This document shows positions 25,171 to 32,987 of a stretch of 64,000 nucleotides of DNA, piece after piece. Each line of letters begins with the position of its first letter. Positions within the stretch are counted from its first letter, which is position 1. This DNA is from Fen-1258 sp964441505. GTDB lineage: Bacteria > Bacteroidota > Ignavibacteria > Ignavibacteriales > Melioribacteraceae. A model generated the notes under the pieces. That model was not told the DNA's origin. It searched no databases and saw only the letters and a program-made list of their open reading frames with translations. The stretch covers positions 12,769-76,768 of the forward strand of contig CAYTUV010000017.1 of NCBI GenBank assembly GCA_964441505.1. Direction: 5' to 3'. The position numbers were made by a program, and so were the translations under genes.

Positions 25171-26051
25171 CTCTTTTCCCTCAGCTTAAAGAAATCCACG
25201 AGAGGTTTGATATAGGAACCGGATGTTTCAATATCGATAGAATCCAACCTGCTCGAAAGAAATAACTGTCTACGGTATTCCATCCATCGTTTATTCTCGT
25301 CAACAATTGATTTGCGAACAGCCTTATCGCTTGTATCCAAATACCGAATCTCTCCGGTTTCTGCATCAAGAAATTTTATCAATCCGGCATTAAGCAACGA
25401 TTTTTCTCTCGGATCCCGCAGAACAATTCCAATCAAATCATGTTTCTTGCCAACGATGCGTAAAATTTTATCGTAACCTCCGTCAATATAGTCGGAAATC
25501 AAAAACACAATTGCTTTCTTCTTTATAGTGTGATTGAAGTATTCCAATGCCTGACGAAGATTCGTGGCTTTCCCCTGCGGCTCGAACGAAAGTACCTCTC
25601 TTATTATTCTAAGCGAGTGACTCTTTCCTTTTCTCGGCGGAACAAATTTTTCAATTCGGTCCGTAAATAAAATCAGTCCAACCTTATCATTATTCTTCAA
25701 TGCCGAGAATGCCAGAATTGCACTTAATTCTGCCGCAATCTGTTGTTTTGTTTTTTCAACCGATCCGAAAACAAGCGAGCCGCTCATATCAACAAGAAGC
25801 ATTACCGTTAGCTCGCGCTCTTCTTCAAATATCTTAATATAAGGATGCCCGAATCGAGCCGTGACATTCCAATCAATGTTTCGAATGTCGTCGCCGAAAT
25901 AGTATTCGCGCACTTCCGAGAATTCCATACCTCTTCCTTTGAATACGGAATGATATTCTCCGGAGAAGACATCGTTCACAATTCCCCGTGTACGAATCTC
26001 GATTTGCTTTACCTGTTTTAGTAACTCTTTTGTCAACATATTTTTTAGCAA
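25164..26051 (-). CDS. DUF58 domain protein
   Basis: A 295-residue soluble protein of the DUF58 family, with a degenerate VWA fold. The motifs VFSGEYHSVFKGRGMEFSE and YYFGDDIRNIDWNVTARFG are diagnostic, and MLLVDMSGSLVFG is the MIDAS-like site. DUF58 proteins accompany MoxR ATPases and Bat proteins. It follows moxR by 56 nt, a spacer filled by an inverted repeat. A Met four residues in is an alternative start. Confidence 0.92.
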   Translation of the reverse strand: MLKNMLTKELLKQVKQIEIRTRGIVNDVFSGEYHSVFKGRGMEFSEVREYYFGDDIRNIDWNVTARFGHPYIKIFEEERELTVMLLVDMSGSLVFGSVEKTKQQIAAELSAILAFSALKNNDKVGLILFTDRIEKFVPPRKGKSHSLRIIREVLSFEPQGKATNLRQALEYFNHTIKKKAIVFLISDYIDGGYDKILRIVGKKHDLIGIVLRDPREKSLLNAGLIKFLDAETGEIRYLDTSDKAVRKSIVDENKRWMEYRRQLFLSSRLDSIDIETSGSYIKPLVDFFKLREKRW

Positions 26052-26107
26052 TCAGCTTTTAGCGGTTAGCTCTTAGCTAAAAACTAAGGGCTAATAGCTA
26101 AATGCTA
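26044..26107. repeat. TAGCT-rich inverted repeat between moxR and the DUF58 gene
   Basis: The spacer holds several TTAGCT/TAGCTAA units. The arms around AGCTTTTAGCGGTTAGCTC and GGGCTAATAGCTAAATGCT are inverted copies with about four mismatches. Similar AATGCTAAATGCT sequence appears after the J-domain gene near 34640. It is likely a dispersed hairpin repeat. Confidence 0.6.
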
Positions 26108-27091
26108 TTACGGTACTTCAATTTTGTTTAAAATTTTCGAGATAATTGTTTCGGAGGTAATATCCTCGGCCTCGGCCTCATATGTAACAGCAATACGGTG
26201 ACGCATAACATCGGCACAGATGGAACGGACATCTTCCGGAATTACATAACCTCTCCGGCGTATAAATGCCATTGCCCGCGCACCTAGTGCAAGATTAATT
26301 GATGCACGAGGTGATCCGCCGTAACTAATGAGATCGGTTAATTCATCCAAACCAAAATCTTTCGGGTTGCGTGTTGCGAAAACTATATCAAGAATATATT
26401 TCTCAATTTTTTCATCAACATAAATTTCCTGTACCAGTTTGCGAGCTTTGAGAATATCTTCAGGATAAATCACTGCATTGATCAACGGGGCATCGGAAGT
26501 CGTATTCATCTTCATAATTTTTTGTTCTTCTTCTCGCGTTGGATATGTGATCTTTATTTTCAGCATGAATCGATCCACCTGAGCCTCGGGTAAAGGATAT
26601 GTGCCTTCCTGCTCAATTGGATTCTGTGTTGCGAGAACAAGGAACGGATCATCTAATTTAAAAGTAGATTCTCCAATTGTAACCTGCCTCTCTTGCATTG
26701 CTTCAAGAAGAGCACTCTGAACTTTTGCGGGTGCGCGGTTAATTTCATCGGCAAGAATAAAGTTTGCAAAAATTGGTCCCTTCTTGATAGCAAAGTTTCC
26801 ATCTTTCTGATTGTAAATAAGAGTACCAATCAGGTCTGCCGGAAGAAGATCCGGAGTAAATTGTATTCGCTGGAATTTTGCTTTCATAGAAGTGGCGAGC
26901 GATTTTATTGCAAGAGTTTTTGCCAAACCTGGAACACCTTCTAGTAAAACGTGACCGTTGCCTAACAATCCTACAACAAGGCGCTCCAGCATTGCTTTTT
27001 GCCCGACAATTGTTTTCCCGATCTCGTTTAAGAGAACATCAATGAACTCACTCTCTTTTCTGATTTTTTCGTTGAGTGCTGTAATATCCAA
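26108..27091 (-). CDS. moxR: MoxR-family AAA+ ATPase
   Basis: A 327-residue AAA+ protein with Walker A GVPGLAKT, Walker B ILADEINRAPAKVQ, sensor 1 LATQNPIEQEGTYPLPEAQ and the sensor 2 region GGSPRASINL. MoxR proteins act as chaperone-like remodelers that mature VWA-domain partners. It is the first gene of the minus-strand run DUF58, DUF4381-like, batA, batB, batC, batD and batE. Confidence 0.95.
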   Translation of the reverse strand: MDITALNEKIRKESEFIDVLLNEIGKTIVGQKAMLERLVVGLLGNGHVLLEGVPGLAKTLAIKSLATSMKAKFQRIQFTPDLLPADLIGTLIYNQKDGNFAIKKGPIFANFILADEINRAPAKVQSALLEAMQERQVTIGESTFKLDDPFLVLATQNPIEQEGTYPLPEAQVDRFMLKIKITYPTREEEQKIMKMNTTSDAPLINAVIYPEDILKARKLVQEIYVDEKIEKYILDIVFATRNPKDFGLDELTDLISYGGSPRASINLALGARAMAFIRRRGYVIPEDVRSICADVMRHRIAVTYEAEAEDITSETIISKILNKIEVP

Positions 27092-27393
27092 TTTTAATCC
27101 TCACTGTTTTAATATATCGAATGGTTTTCTACAAACCCGAAGAAGCTAAAGTTTCTGCTTTCTTGTTAAAATCTGTTAATGAAAAATAATTTTTTTGCGG
27201 GGCTAATATAAGAAAAAAATTGAAGGTGAATTGTATTGATAGAAGTATTAACATATAATTATCTGTGTAAATCCGCTTAATCTGTGCCATCCGCGTTCTA
27301 ATGAATCTCCCCGCCGCAAGCAGCGGGGTATCTAGTTGATATTCTTTTTGCAAAAAGTTGTAACCCACGACGCAAGCGTCGGGGAATTAGCGA
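27092..27393. other. Repeat-filled gap between moxR and rlmI
   Basis: This 302-base stretch contains no convincing gene. Its right half holds a lone end of the GxxExxY-type repeat followed directly by a 100-bp palindromic repeat; the left part is AT-rich and would be the moxR promoter region. Confidence 0.7.
27261..27299. repeat. Lone end of a GxxExxY-type repeat
   Basis: The sequence ATCTGTGTAAATCCG followed by CTTAATCTGTGCCATCC and GCGTTCT resembles the ends of the GxxExxY cassette at 23182-23222 (ATCTGTGTGCCATT). No gene is attached. It abuts the 100-bp palindromic repeat. Confidence 0.6.
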
Positions 27394-27399
27394 TTAAAA
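27300..27399. repeat. 100-bp palindromic repeat, copy 1
   Basis: This block is identical to 42518-42617 except for two bases. It contains three nested palindromes: CCCCGC/GCGGGG, the perfect CTTTTTGCAAAAAG, and CGACGC-AA-GCGTCG. The outer ends (AATCTCCCCG and CGGGGAATT) are also inverted copies. The two base changes lie in one hairpin arm, where one keeps a G-T pair, as expected for a structure under selection or recent spread. Confidence 0.9.
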
Positions 27400-28593
27400 A
27401 ATTCTTATTGCTGCGAATTTAAGATAGCTTGTTTCTTCCATTGCCGGAAGCGAAGGATGATCTAAAGAAGCATTATTAAAATAGAAAAGCTGAATTTTCT
27501 TTCCGGCTTTTAGTGCGGCAGTATTGATTGCATCTAAAAACATTTCTTCTGTGAGATGATGTGAACATGACGACGTAAAAAGCATTCCTCCATCATTTAA
27601 TAAATCCATAGCCAGTCGGTTCAATTTTTCGTATCCCTTGATTGCAGTTGCGATTGTCTTTTTACTCTTAGCGAATGCCGGCGGATCTAAATTGATGATA
27701 TCAAACTTTTTGTTTTCAGTCTTACATTTTTCAAGATAGTCGAAAACATCCGATTGTATGAATTCGGACTTGCTCTTGAATTCATTAAGAGAAAAATTCT
27801 CCTGCGCGTTTTTTATCTCTTCCGATGAGGAATCAACAAACTCAACAGATTTCGCATTGTTCACGGCGGCATGTAAACCGAAACCACCCGAGTTACAAAA
27901 ACAATCTAGTACGGATTTATCTTTGCATAATTTGCCAAAGAACTCGCGATTATCACACTGGTCAAAATAGAATCCGGTCTTTTGTCCGGTTGAAAAATTT
28001 ATTTTGTATTTCACACGGCAGTCATCAATAACTTCTTCGTTGAGAGGTATCTCTCCTAAATAAGTTTTATTCTCAGTCGTTAAACCCTCCAGCTTGCGAA
28101 AATACTCTTCCCCTTTCGCGAAAATATTTTTTGCTGAGAAATCCATAGTTAAAATTTTTACGATCAATTCAATATTTTTTTCAATGCCGGCAGAATAAAC
28201 TTGAAGAACAAAAGTGTCGTTATATTTATCAATTATAAGACCGGGGAGAAAATCACTTTCGCTGAAGACCATTCTGAATGAACTTCGGTTTGGATAGACA
28301 GATTTTCTAAAATTATATGCGGTGTGCAGACGTTCTTTCAAAAGGTTTGGGAGATCAACTTCTTCTTTATTTGAGATTACTCGTACGGCAATTAGAGAGT
28401 TGGCGTTATAAAATCCAGATCCGATAAAATTGTTGCGTGAATCATATACTTGGACAACATTACCATTGGAGACTTCACCTTCTACTTTTATAATTTCGTT
28501 ACTGAATATCCAGAGATGGCCTTGTTGTACTCTACGTTCTTCATTCTTTCTTAAAATTACTTTTGTCACTTTTTTACTCAATTGTTGAGGCAA
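27394..28593 (-). CDS. rlmI: 23S rRNA methyltransferase of the RlmI family
   Basis: A 399-residue class I SAM-dependent methyltransferase. An N-terminal PUA domain (about 8-80, RRVQQGHLWIFSNEI) is followed by the RlmI central domain and a Rossmann fold. DFSAKNIFAKGEEYFRK, KTGFYFDQCDNREFFGK, VLDCFCNSGGFGLHA (SAM site) and NLDPPAFAKSK (motif IV) are family hallmarks. It methylates a cytosine at C5 in 23S rRNA (C1962 in E. coli). The gene ends within a few bases of the palindromic repeat. Confidence 0.9.
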   Translation of the reverse strand: MPQQLSKKVTKVILRKNEERRVQQGHLWIFSNEIIKVEGEVSNGNVVQVYDSRNNFIGSGFYNANSLIAVRVISNKEEVDLPNLLKERLHTAYNFRKSVYPNRSSFRMVFSESDFLPGLIIDKYNDTFVLQVYSAGIEKNIELIVKILTMDFSAKNIFAKGEEYFRKLEGLTTENKTYLGEIPLNEEVIDDCRVKYKINFSTGQKTGFYFDQCDNREFFGKLCKDKSVLDCFCNSGGFGLHAAVNNAKSVEFVDSSSEEIKNAQENFSLNEFKSKSEFIQSDVFDYLEKCKTENKKFDIINLDPPAFAKSKKTIATAIKGYEKLNRLAMDLLNDGGMLFTSSCSHHLTEEMFLDAINTAALKAGKKIQLFYFNNASLDHPSLPAMEETSYLKFAAIRIF

Positions 28594-28680
28594 AGATAAC
28601 TCTTAATGCAGCATTTGACTAACCTTTAATACATCGCGGTCCCAATGAAACTCTGGGTTATAAACGTAGACGTTAGTACT

Positions 28681-28702
28681 TAAGCAACAATTCTGTTGCT
28701 TA
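28681..28702. terminator. Perfect 9-bp hairpin
   Basis: TAAGCAACA-ATTC-TGTTGCTTA is a perfect stem with a four-base loop, followed on the plus strand by CTTTATTA. It resembles a terminator, but neither flanking gene is transcribed toward it, so it could instead be a protein-binding or repeat remnant. Confidence 0.4.
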
Positions 28703-28794
28703 CTTTATTATTTCCGCATATGTTTAGCACTGATTTTGGGGATTTTCAAAGTGATTTTGCAGCAACAATATTTTTTTATTTCTACGTCATTCCA

Positions 28795-28823
28795 TTTTTG
28801 TGGACGTTTTTTATCCACAAAAA
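28795..28823. terminator. Perfect 10-bp hairpin with T-rich loop
   Basis: TTTTTGTGGA and TCCACAAAAA form a perfect stem around the loop CGTTTTTTA. It has the shape of a bidirectional terminator but lies in the leader region between two divergent genes. Function is unclear. Confidence 0.45.
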
Positions 28824-28944
28824 TCAAGAATAATTTCTCAGCCCGTCGTTCTATTAAAATGTTCCCACATTTATTCTTGTTAATTCTCATCGAAAGAATA
28901 ATTCGATTAAATAAATTTAGCATCACTAAACAAAGGAGAACACA

Positions 28945-29832
28945 ATGGAAGATGGATCAAACGCAGGCTGGATTATTCCCTTAGTTATTATTGTAATTCT
29001 AATTTTCTTCTGGGGTATCCGAATTGTCAGACCAACAAGACGAGGATTGGTTGAGCGTCTCGGAAAATATCATCGCTTTGCACACCGGGGATTTAACTGG
29101 ATAATTCCTGTTGTCGATAAGCTGTATCAAGTGAACATTACGGAACAAATGGTAGATGCAGAACCTCAGGAAATAATCACAAATGACAACCTTAATGCAA
29201 TGGTGGACGCTCAAATTTATTACAGAGTAAAAGATGATGAAGAAAGCGTGAAAAATTCACAGTACAACGTCAATAATGTTAATTACCAAATTGTTAATCT
29301 TGCCAGAACAACTCTCAGAAATATAATCGGTACGTTAACGCTCAAATCGGCTAACAGCGAGAGAGGAAAAATCAACGAAGAACTTCATAGTGTCTTAATG
29401 AAAGAGACACAATCGTGGGGAATTGATATTGTGCGTGCGGAACTTAAGCAGATCGATCCGCCTAAAGATGTACAGGATACAATGAATAAAATTGTTAAGG
29501 CCGAGAATGAAAAAATTGCTGCAGTAGATTTTGCTACAGCGGCAGAAACAACTGCTGATGGAGTGAAACGCGCTGAGATTAAAAAAGCCGAGGGAATTCG
29601 CCAGGCAAGAATATTGCAAGCTGAAGGTGAAGCAGAGGCGATACAATTAGTTAACGAGGCTGCAGAAAAATATTTTGTCGGCAACGCACAAATTTTAAAG
29701 AAGCTTGAGACGCTTCAAAGTTCTCTTGCAAACAACACAAAGATCATTGTGCCTCATAATCAGCAATTAGTGAATGTTATCAGCGACCTTGCCGGGATTG
29801 TTCCGATAACAAAAGATTCGAAAGAAAACTAA
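28945..29832 (+). CDS. SPFH/band 7 stomatin-like protein
   Basis: A 295-residue membrane-anchored scaffold protein. AAAGGAG stands 6 nt before the ATG. Residues 8-28 form the single membrane helix (GWIIPLVIIVILIFFWGI), followed by the SPFH domain (VERLGKYHRFAHRGFNWIIP, VTEQMVDAEPQEIITNDN-like strand) and a helical part rich in Ala/Glu (KKAEGIRQARILQAEGEAEA). This is the QmcA/stomatin branch. No adjacent NfeD gene is present, which is unusual for some subfamilies. Confidence 0.92.
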   Translation: MEDGSNAGWIIPLVIIVILIFFWGIRIVRPTRRGLVERLGKYHRFAHRGFNWIIPVVDKLYQVNITEQMVDAEPQEIITNDNLNAMVDAQIYYRVKDDEESVKNSQYNVNNVNYQIVNLARTTLRNIIGTLTLKSANSERGKINEELHSVLMKETQSWGIDIVRAELKQIDPPKDVQDTMNKIVKAENEKIAAVDFATAAETTADGVKRAEIKKAEGIRQARILQAEGEAEAIQLVNEAAEKYFVGNAQILKKLETLQSSLANNTKIIVPHNQQLVNVISDLAGIVPITKDSKEN

Positions 29833-29854
29833 CACGATTTTTTGTTGCAAATTT

Positions 29855-29935
29855 TTCTCTGCGTCTCTGTGCCTCTGCGGTTTATATTTATTGGTTTTCA
29901 AATCTTTAACCACAGAGGCGCTGAGTCGCAGAGAA
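29855..29935. repeat. CTCTGCG inverted repeat
   Basis: Arms at 29855-29884 and 29906-29935 are inverted copies identical at about 25 of 30 positions (TTCTCTGCG, GCCTCTG, GGTT in common). It sits after the stomatin gene and may work as a terminator-like hairpin. Similar words appear at 45706-45788. Confidence 0.7.
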
Positions 29936-30042
29936 TTTTCCGTTATCCTCTTGCATCACACACCTCACCAAATTACCGGGATTGATTTCTCAGGCTTATT
30001 TAGAATCAAAGGCTTATTTTGCTGTAAAAAAATGGGAGAAAA

Positions 30043-31218
30043 GTGAATCGTTTTGATGTTATTGTGATTGGCGGCGGTGCCTCGGGATTGATGTGCGCTT
30101 TAACTGCAGGAAAAAGAGGGCGCACAGTTCTGCTTATTGAACACGAAGAAGGTGTTGGAAAGAAAATATTAATTTCAGGAGGCGGACGATGCAACTTTAC
30201 GAATCTCACAATTGAGCCGGATAATTTTCTATCAAAAAATCCGCACTTCTGCAAATCCGCGTTAAGCCGATTTACACAACACGATTTTATTGATCTGGTC
30301 GAGAAGCACAATATTTCATATCATGAAAAAGAATTGGGACAACTCTTCTGTGACAATAAATCGGTTGAGATAGTAAATCTTCTCTTAAAAGAATGTGAGA
30401 CTGGAGGAGTTACTATTCAAACGAATTGCTATATTCAAAAAATTCTGAAGGAAAATGTTTTTTTTGTTAAGACTAATCTTGGAGATTACAAATCAGAATC
30501 TCTTGTTATAGCTACGGGTGGATTATCAATTCCAAAAATGGGAGCTACAAGTTTTGGATATGCTGTTGCTACTCAATTTGGAATAAACATTATTCCTTGT
30601 AAACCCGGATTAGTTCCACTTTTATTGGATGATAAGACACTTCAAGCAATTGGAGATTTGGCGGGCGTTGCTGCCGATGCAATTGTTACTTCTAAGGAAC
30701 AATCCTTCACCGGTTCGATTCTCTTCACTCATAAAGGATTAAGTGGACCCGCAATTTTACAGATCTCTAACTACTGGAATGAAGGTGACGAGATATTAAT
30801 AAATCTTCTTCCTGGACATGATCTTATTGAATTAATCAAACGTTGGAAGAAAGAAAATCCAAAAGTTGATCTAAAAAATTTGATAGCGACTCTACTAACC
30901 AAACGTCTTGCTTATCGATTTCTGAGTTTACATCATGATGATAAACCAGTAAATCAATACAATGAAAAAGAGATTTCAGAGATCGCAAAAACTTTTCATC
31001 AATGGCGCATCATTCCTTCCGATACCGAAGGATTTCAAAAAGCAGAAGTTACAACCGGGGGAATTGATACCGATGAACTCTCTTCAAAAACATTTGAAAG
31101 CAAAAAGGTAAAAGGACTCTATTTTATCGGAGAAGTTGTTGATGTAACCGGATGGCTCGGCGGCTACAATTTTCAATGGGCATGGTCTTCCGGATTCTGC
31201 GCAGGTCAATTTGTTTAA
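30043..31218 (+). CDS. HI0933/BaiN-family FAD-dependent oxidoreductase
   Basis: A 391-residue flavoprotein that starts with GTG, preceded by GGGAGAA. The FAD site VIVIGGGASGLMCALTAG, the GKKILISGGGRCNFTN motif typical of HI0933-like proteins, LVIATGGLSIPKMGATSFGY and the C-terminal GLYFIGEVVDVTGWLGGYNF (second dinucleotide contact) are all present. The substrate of the family is mostly unknown; one member, BaiN, acts on bile acid intermediates. It stands alone between a repeat and recQ. Confidence 0.92.
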   Translation: MNRFDVIVIGGGASGLMCALTAGKRGRTVLLIEHEEGVGKKILISGGGRCNFTNLTIEPDNFLSKNPHFCKSALSRFTQHDFIDLVEKHNISYHEKELGQLFCDNKSVEIVNLLLKECETGGVTIQTNCYIQKILKENVFFVKTNLGDYKSESLVIATGGLSIPKMGATSFGYAVATQFGINIIPCKPGLVPLLLDDKTLQAIGDLAGVAADAIVTSKEQSFTGSILFTHKGLSGPAILQISNYWNEGDEILINLLPGHDLIELIKRWKKENPKVDLKNLIATLLTKRLAYRFLSLHHDDKPVNQYNEKEISEIAKTFHQWRIIPSDTEGFQKAEVTTGGIDTDELSSKTFESKKVKGLYFIGEVVDVTGWLGGYNFQWAWSSGFCAGQFV

Positions 31219-31274
31219 ATGATCTAGACTTATTCATTAATTAATTATTTTTAACGTAACTGTATAGAGAAATT

Positions 31275-32714
31275 ATGCCTATTCTGATAAATGAACTTAC
31301 AAAATATTTTAAGCATACCTCGTTCAAAGGACAGCAGAAAAAAATAATAGATAGACTGCTTAATGAGAAAGCTCATTGTATGGTGTTAATGCCGACAGGC
31401 GGCGGTAAATCAATCTGTTATCAACTCCCGGCCCTACTTTTCGATGGCGGTACGATTGTAATTAGTCCGCTCATCGCACTAATGCAAGATCAGGTTGACA
31501 CACTTAAAAAGAAAAATATTTCGGCTGAGTTTATAAATTCATCCGTAACTCCGGAACAGCGAAGAGACAGGTTAAAAAGATTCGTTGAGGGAAAGGTTAA
31601 ACTGCTATATGTAACGCCTGAAAGATTTCGTAAACAGGAATTTGCGGATGCAATAAGGACGGCTAATGTTTCTCTATTAGCAGTAGATGAGGCACACTGC
31701 ATTTCGGAATGGGGACATGATTTCCGTCCTGATTATTCACGTATTGCCGAATTCAGAAAAATTCTCGGTAATCCTCTTACTATTGCACTTACCGCAACTG
31801 CTACTCCAGAAGTGCAGAAGGATATAATTTCAAAACTGGGTCTTACAAAACAGGAAATCAAAATTTTTCATGAAGGAATTGAAAGACCTAATCTTAGACT
31901 TGAAACTACGGACGTTTATGATGAGGAAGAAACTCTTAATGCTATTTTTAAAGTACTGGATAAGTACAAAGGATCGGGAATTATCTACTTTGCACTGATT
32001 AAAAAACTGGAATACTATTCGCAGATACTCAGTGATAAAGGCTACAAGCACAGTATTTACCACGGAAAGCTGGAACCGCAGCAAAGGAAACGAACACAGC
32101 GCGATTTTCTTTCCGGCAAACAAAATTTAATTCTTGCAACTAACGCTTTTGGTATGGGAATAGACAAACCGGATATTCGTTTTGTAATCCACGCTGAACT
32201 TCCTTCTTCAATTGAATCATACTACCAGGAGATAGGAAGAGCCGGGAGAGACGGCGAGGATTCTCTATGTATGCTTCTTTATAACCAGCAGGATCTTTAT
32301 ACACAGATGGAATTTATCAAGTGGGCCAATCCCGATGCGAATTACTATTCGAGAATGTTTGATATATTGAAATCGAACCTGGATTCAGTAAACTCTATGG
32401 GAATTGATTACCTTAGAGAACAGATGAGTTTTAAAGACAGAAGTGATTTCCGAGTTGAAACGGTTCTTGCGATGCTGGATCGTTACGGTGTTACCGAGGG
32501 ATCTGTAGAGAATAAAAATCTGCAAATTGTAGATGAACTTCCGCATGAGTTGCACGACGATTCATATCTTAAGGAAAAATTACTGAACGACAACAAAAAA
32601 CTTCTTTCAGTTGTGAATTACTTTAAATCAATCACCTGCCGGAGAGTATTTATTTCGGATTATTTTGGTTTTCCCGGAGAACTTCCATGCGGGAATTGCG
32701 ATGTCTGCGGTTAA
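31275..32714 (+). CDS. recQ: RecQ-family DNA helicase (short form)
   Basis: A 479-residue superfamily 2 helicase. It has Walker A PTGGGKSICYQLPALL, DEAH box AVDEAHCISEWGHDFRPDY, ALTATATPEV, and motifs V-VI (ATNAFGMGIDKPDIRFVIH, YYQEIGRAGRDGE). The C-terminus has the four zinc-binding cysteines in CRRVF and CGNCDVC. It stops there, so the winged-helix and HRDC domains of full-length RecQ (about 600 residues) are missing. Such short forms exist; activity on forked DNA is expected. Confidence 0.92.
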   Translation: MPILINELTKYFKHTSFKGQQKKIIDRLLNEKAHCMVLMPTGGGKSICYQLPALLFDGGTIVISPLIALMQDQVDTLKKKNISAEFINSSVTPEQRRDRLKRFVEGKVKLLYVTPERFRKQEFADAIRTANVSLLAVDEAHCISEWGHDFRPDYSRIAEFRKILGNPLTIALTATATPEVQKDIISKLGLTKQEIKIFHEGIERPNLRLETTDVYDEEETLNAIFKVLDKYKGSGIIYFALIKKLEYYSQILSDKGYKHSIYHGKLEPQQRKRTQRDFLSGKQNLILATNAFGMGIDKPDIRFVIHAELPSSIESYYQEIGRAGRDGEDSLCMLLYNQQDLYTQMEFIKWANPDANYYSRMFDILKSNLDSVNSMGIDYLREQMSFKDRSDFRVETVLAMLDRYGVTEGSVENKNLQIVDELPHELHDDSYLKEKLLNDNKKLLSVVNYFKSITCRRVFISDYFGFPGELPCGNCDVCG

Positions 32715-32820
32715 TCATTAAGAGTTGCTCTTTCAAGGGCTTCAACAGATTTTTCCACCTGCTATAAACAAATATGAAGTTTTCCGTTATCTAACTTGAG
32801 ACATCTGAAAAATTCTGAAA

Positions 32821-32915
32821 TGTCATTTCGATGGAGCGGAGCGACTGAGAAATCTTTCTAAATTCAAAGACTTCTCCCGGAGTTCATCCCGCAACTTGCG
32901 GGAGTCGAAGTGACA
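32821..32915. repeat. TGTCATTTCGA repeat element with inverted ends
   Basis: The element begins TGTCATTTCGA and ends TCGAAGTGACA, inverted copies with one mismatch. Inside is the perfect palindrome CCCGCAA-C-TTGCGGG at 32888-32902. It lies in the 273-base convergent gap between recQ and the Ig-fold lipoprotein. Elements of this wording are widespread in Bacteroidota-type genomes; no coding content is seen. Confidence 0.8.
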
Positions 32916-32987
32916 AAATATATTTTTCAGATGGTTCTAACTTCAAAAGAATATGGCAGATATGAAACAAATTGTACTGTCATCCTA

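Larger units (their letters stand above)
28594..28944. other. Intergenic region between rlmI and the stomatin gene
   Basis: This 351-base divergent gap has no believable gene; short frames in it lack family signs. It holds two perfect hairpins (28681-28702 and 28795-28823). Promoters for the two outward-facing genes should lie here but no clear TAnnTTTG element was assigned. Confidence 0.6.

Noticed and set aside
26044..26107. CRISPR-like short repeats
   Set aside because: The TAGCT words are irregularly spaced and without unique spacers; they form an inverted repeat instead.
27129..27368. A 79-codon frame on the minus strand
   Set aside because: It runs through the palindromic repeat and the lone GxxExxY-type end; its sequence is explained by those repeats.
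28708..28984. Two overlapping short frames in opposite directions
   Set aside because: Both are low-complexity frames in an AT-rich gap with no family signs; the plus-strand one overlaps the stomatin start.
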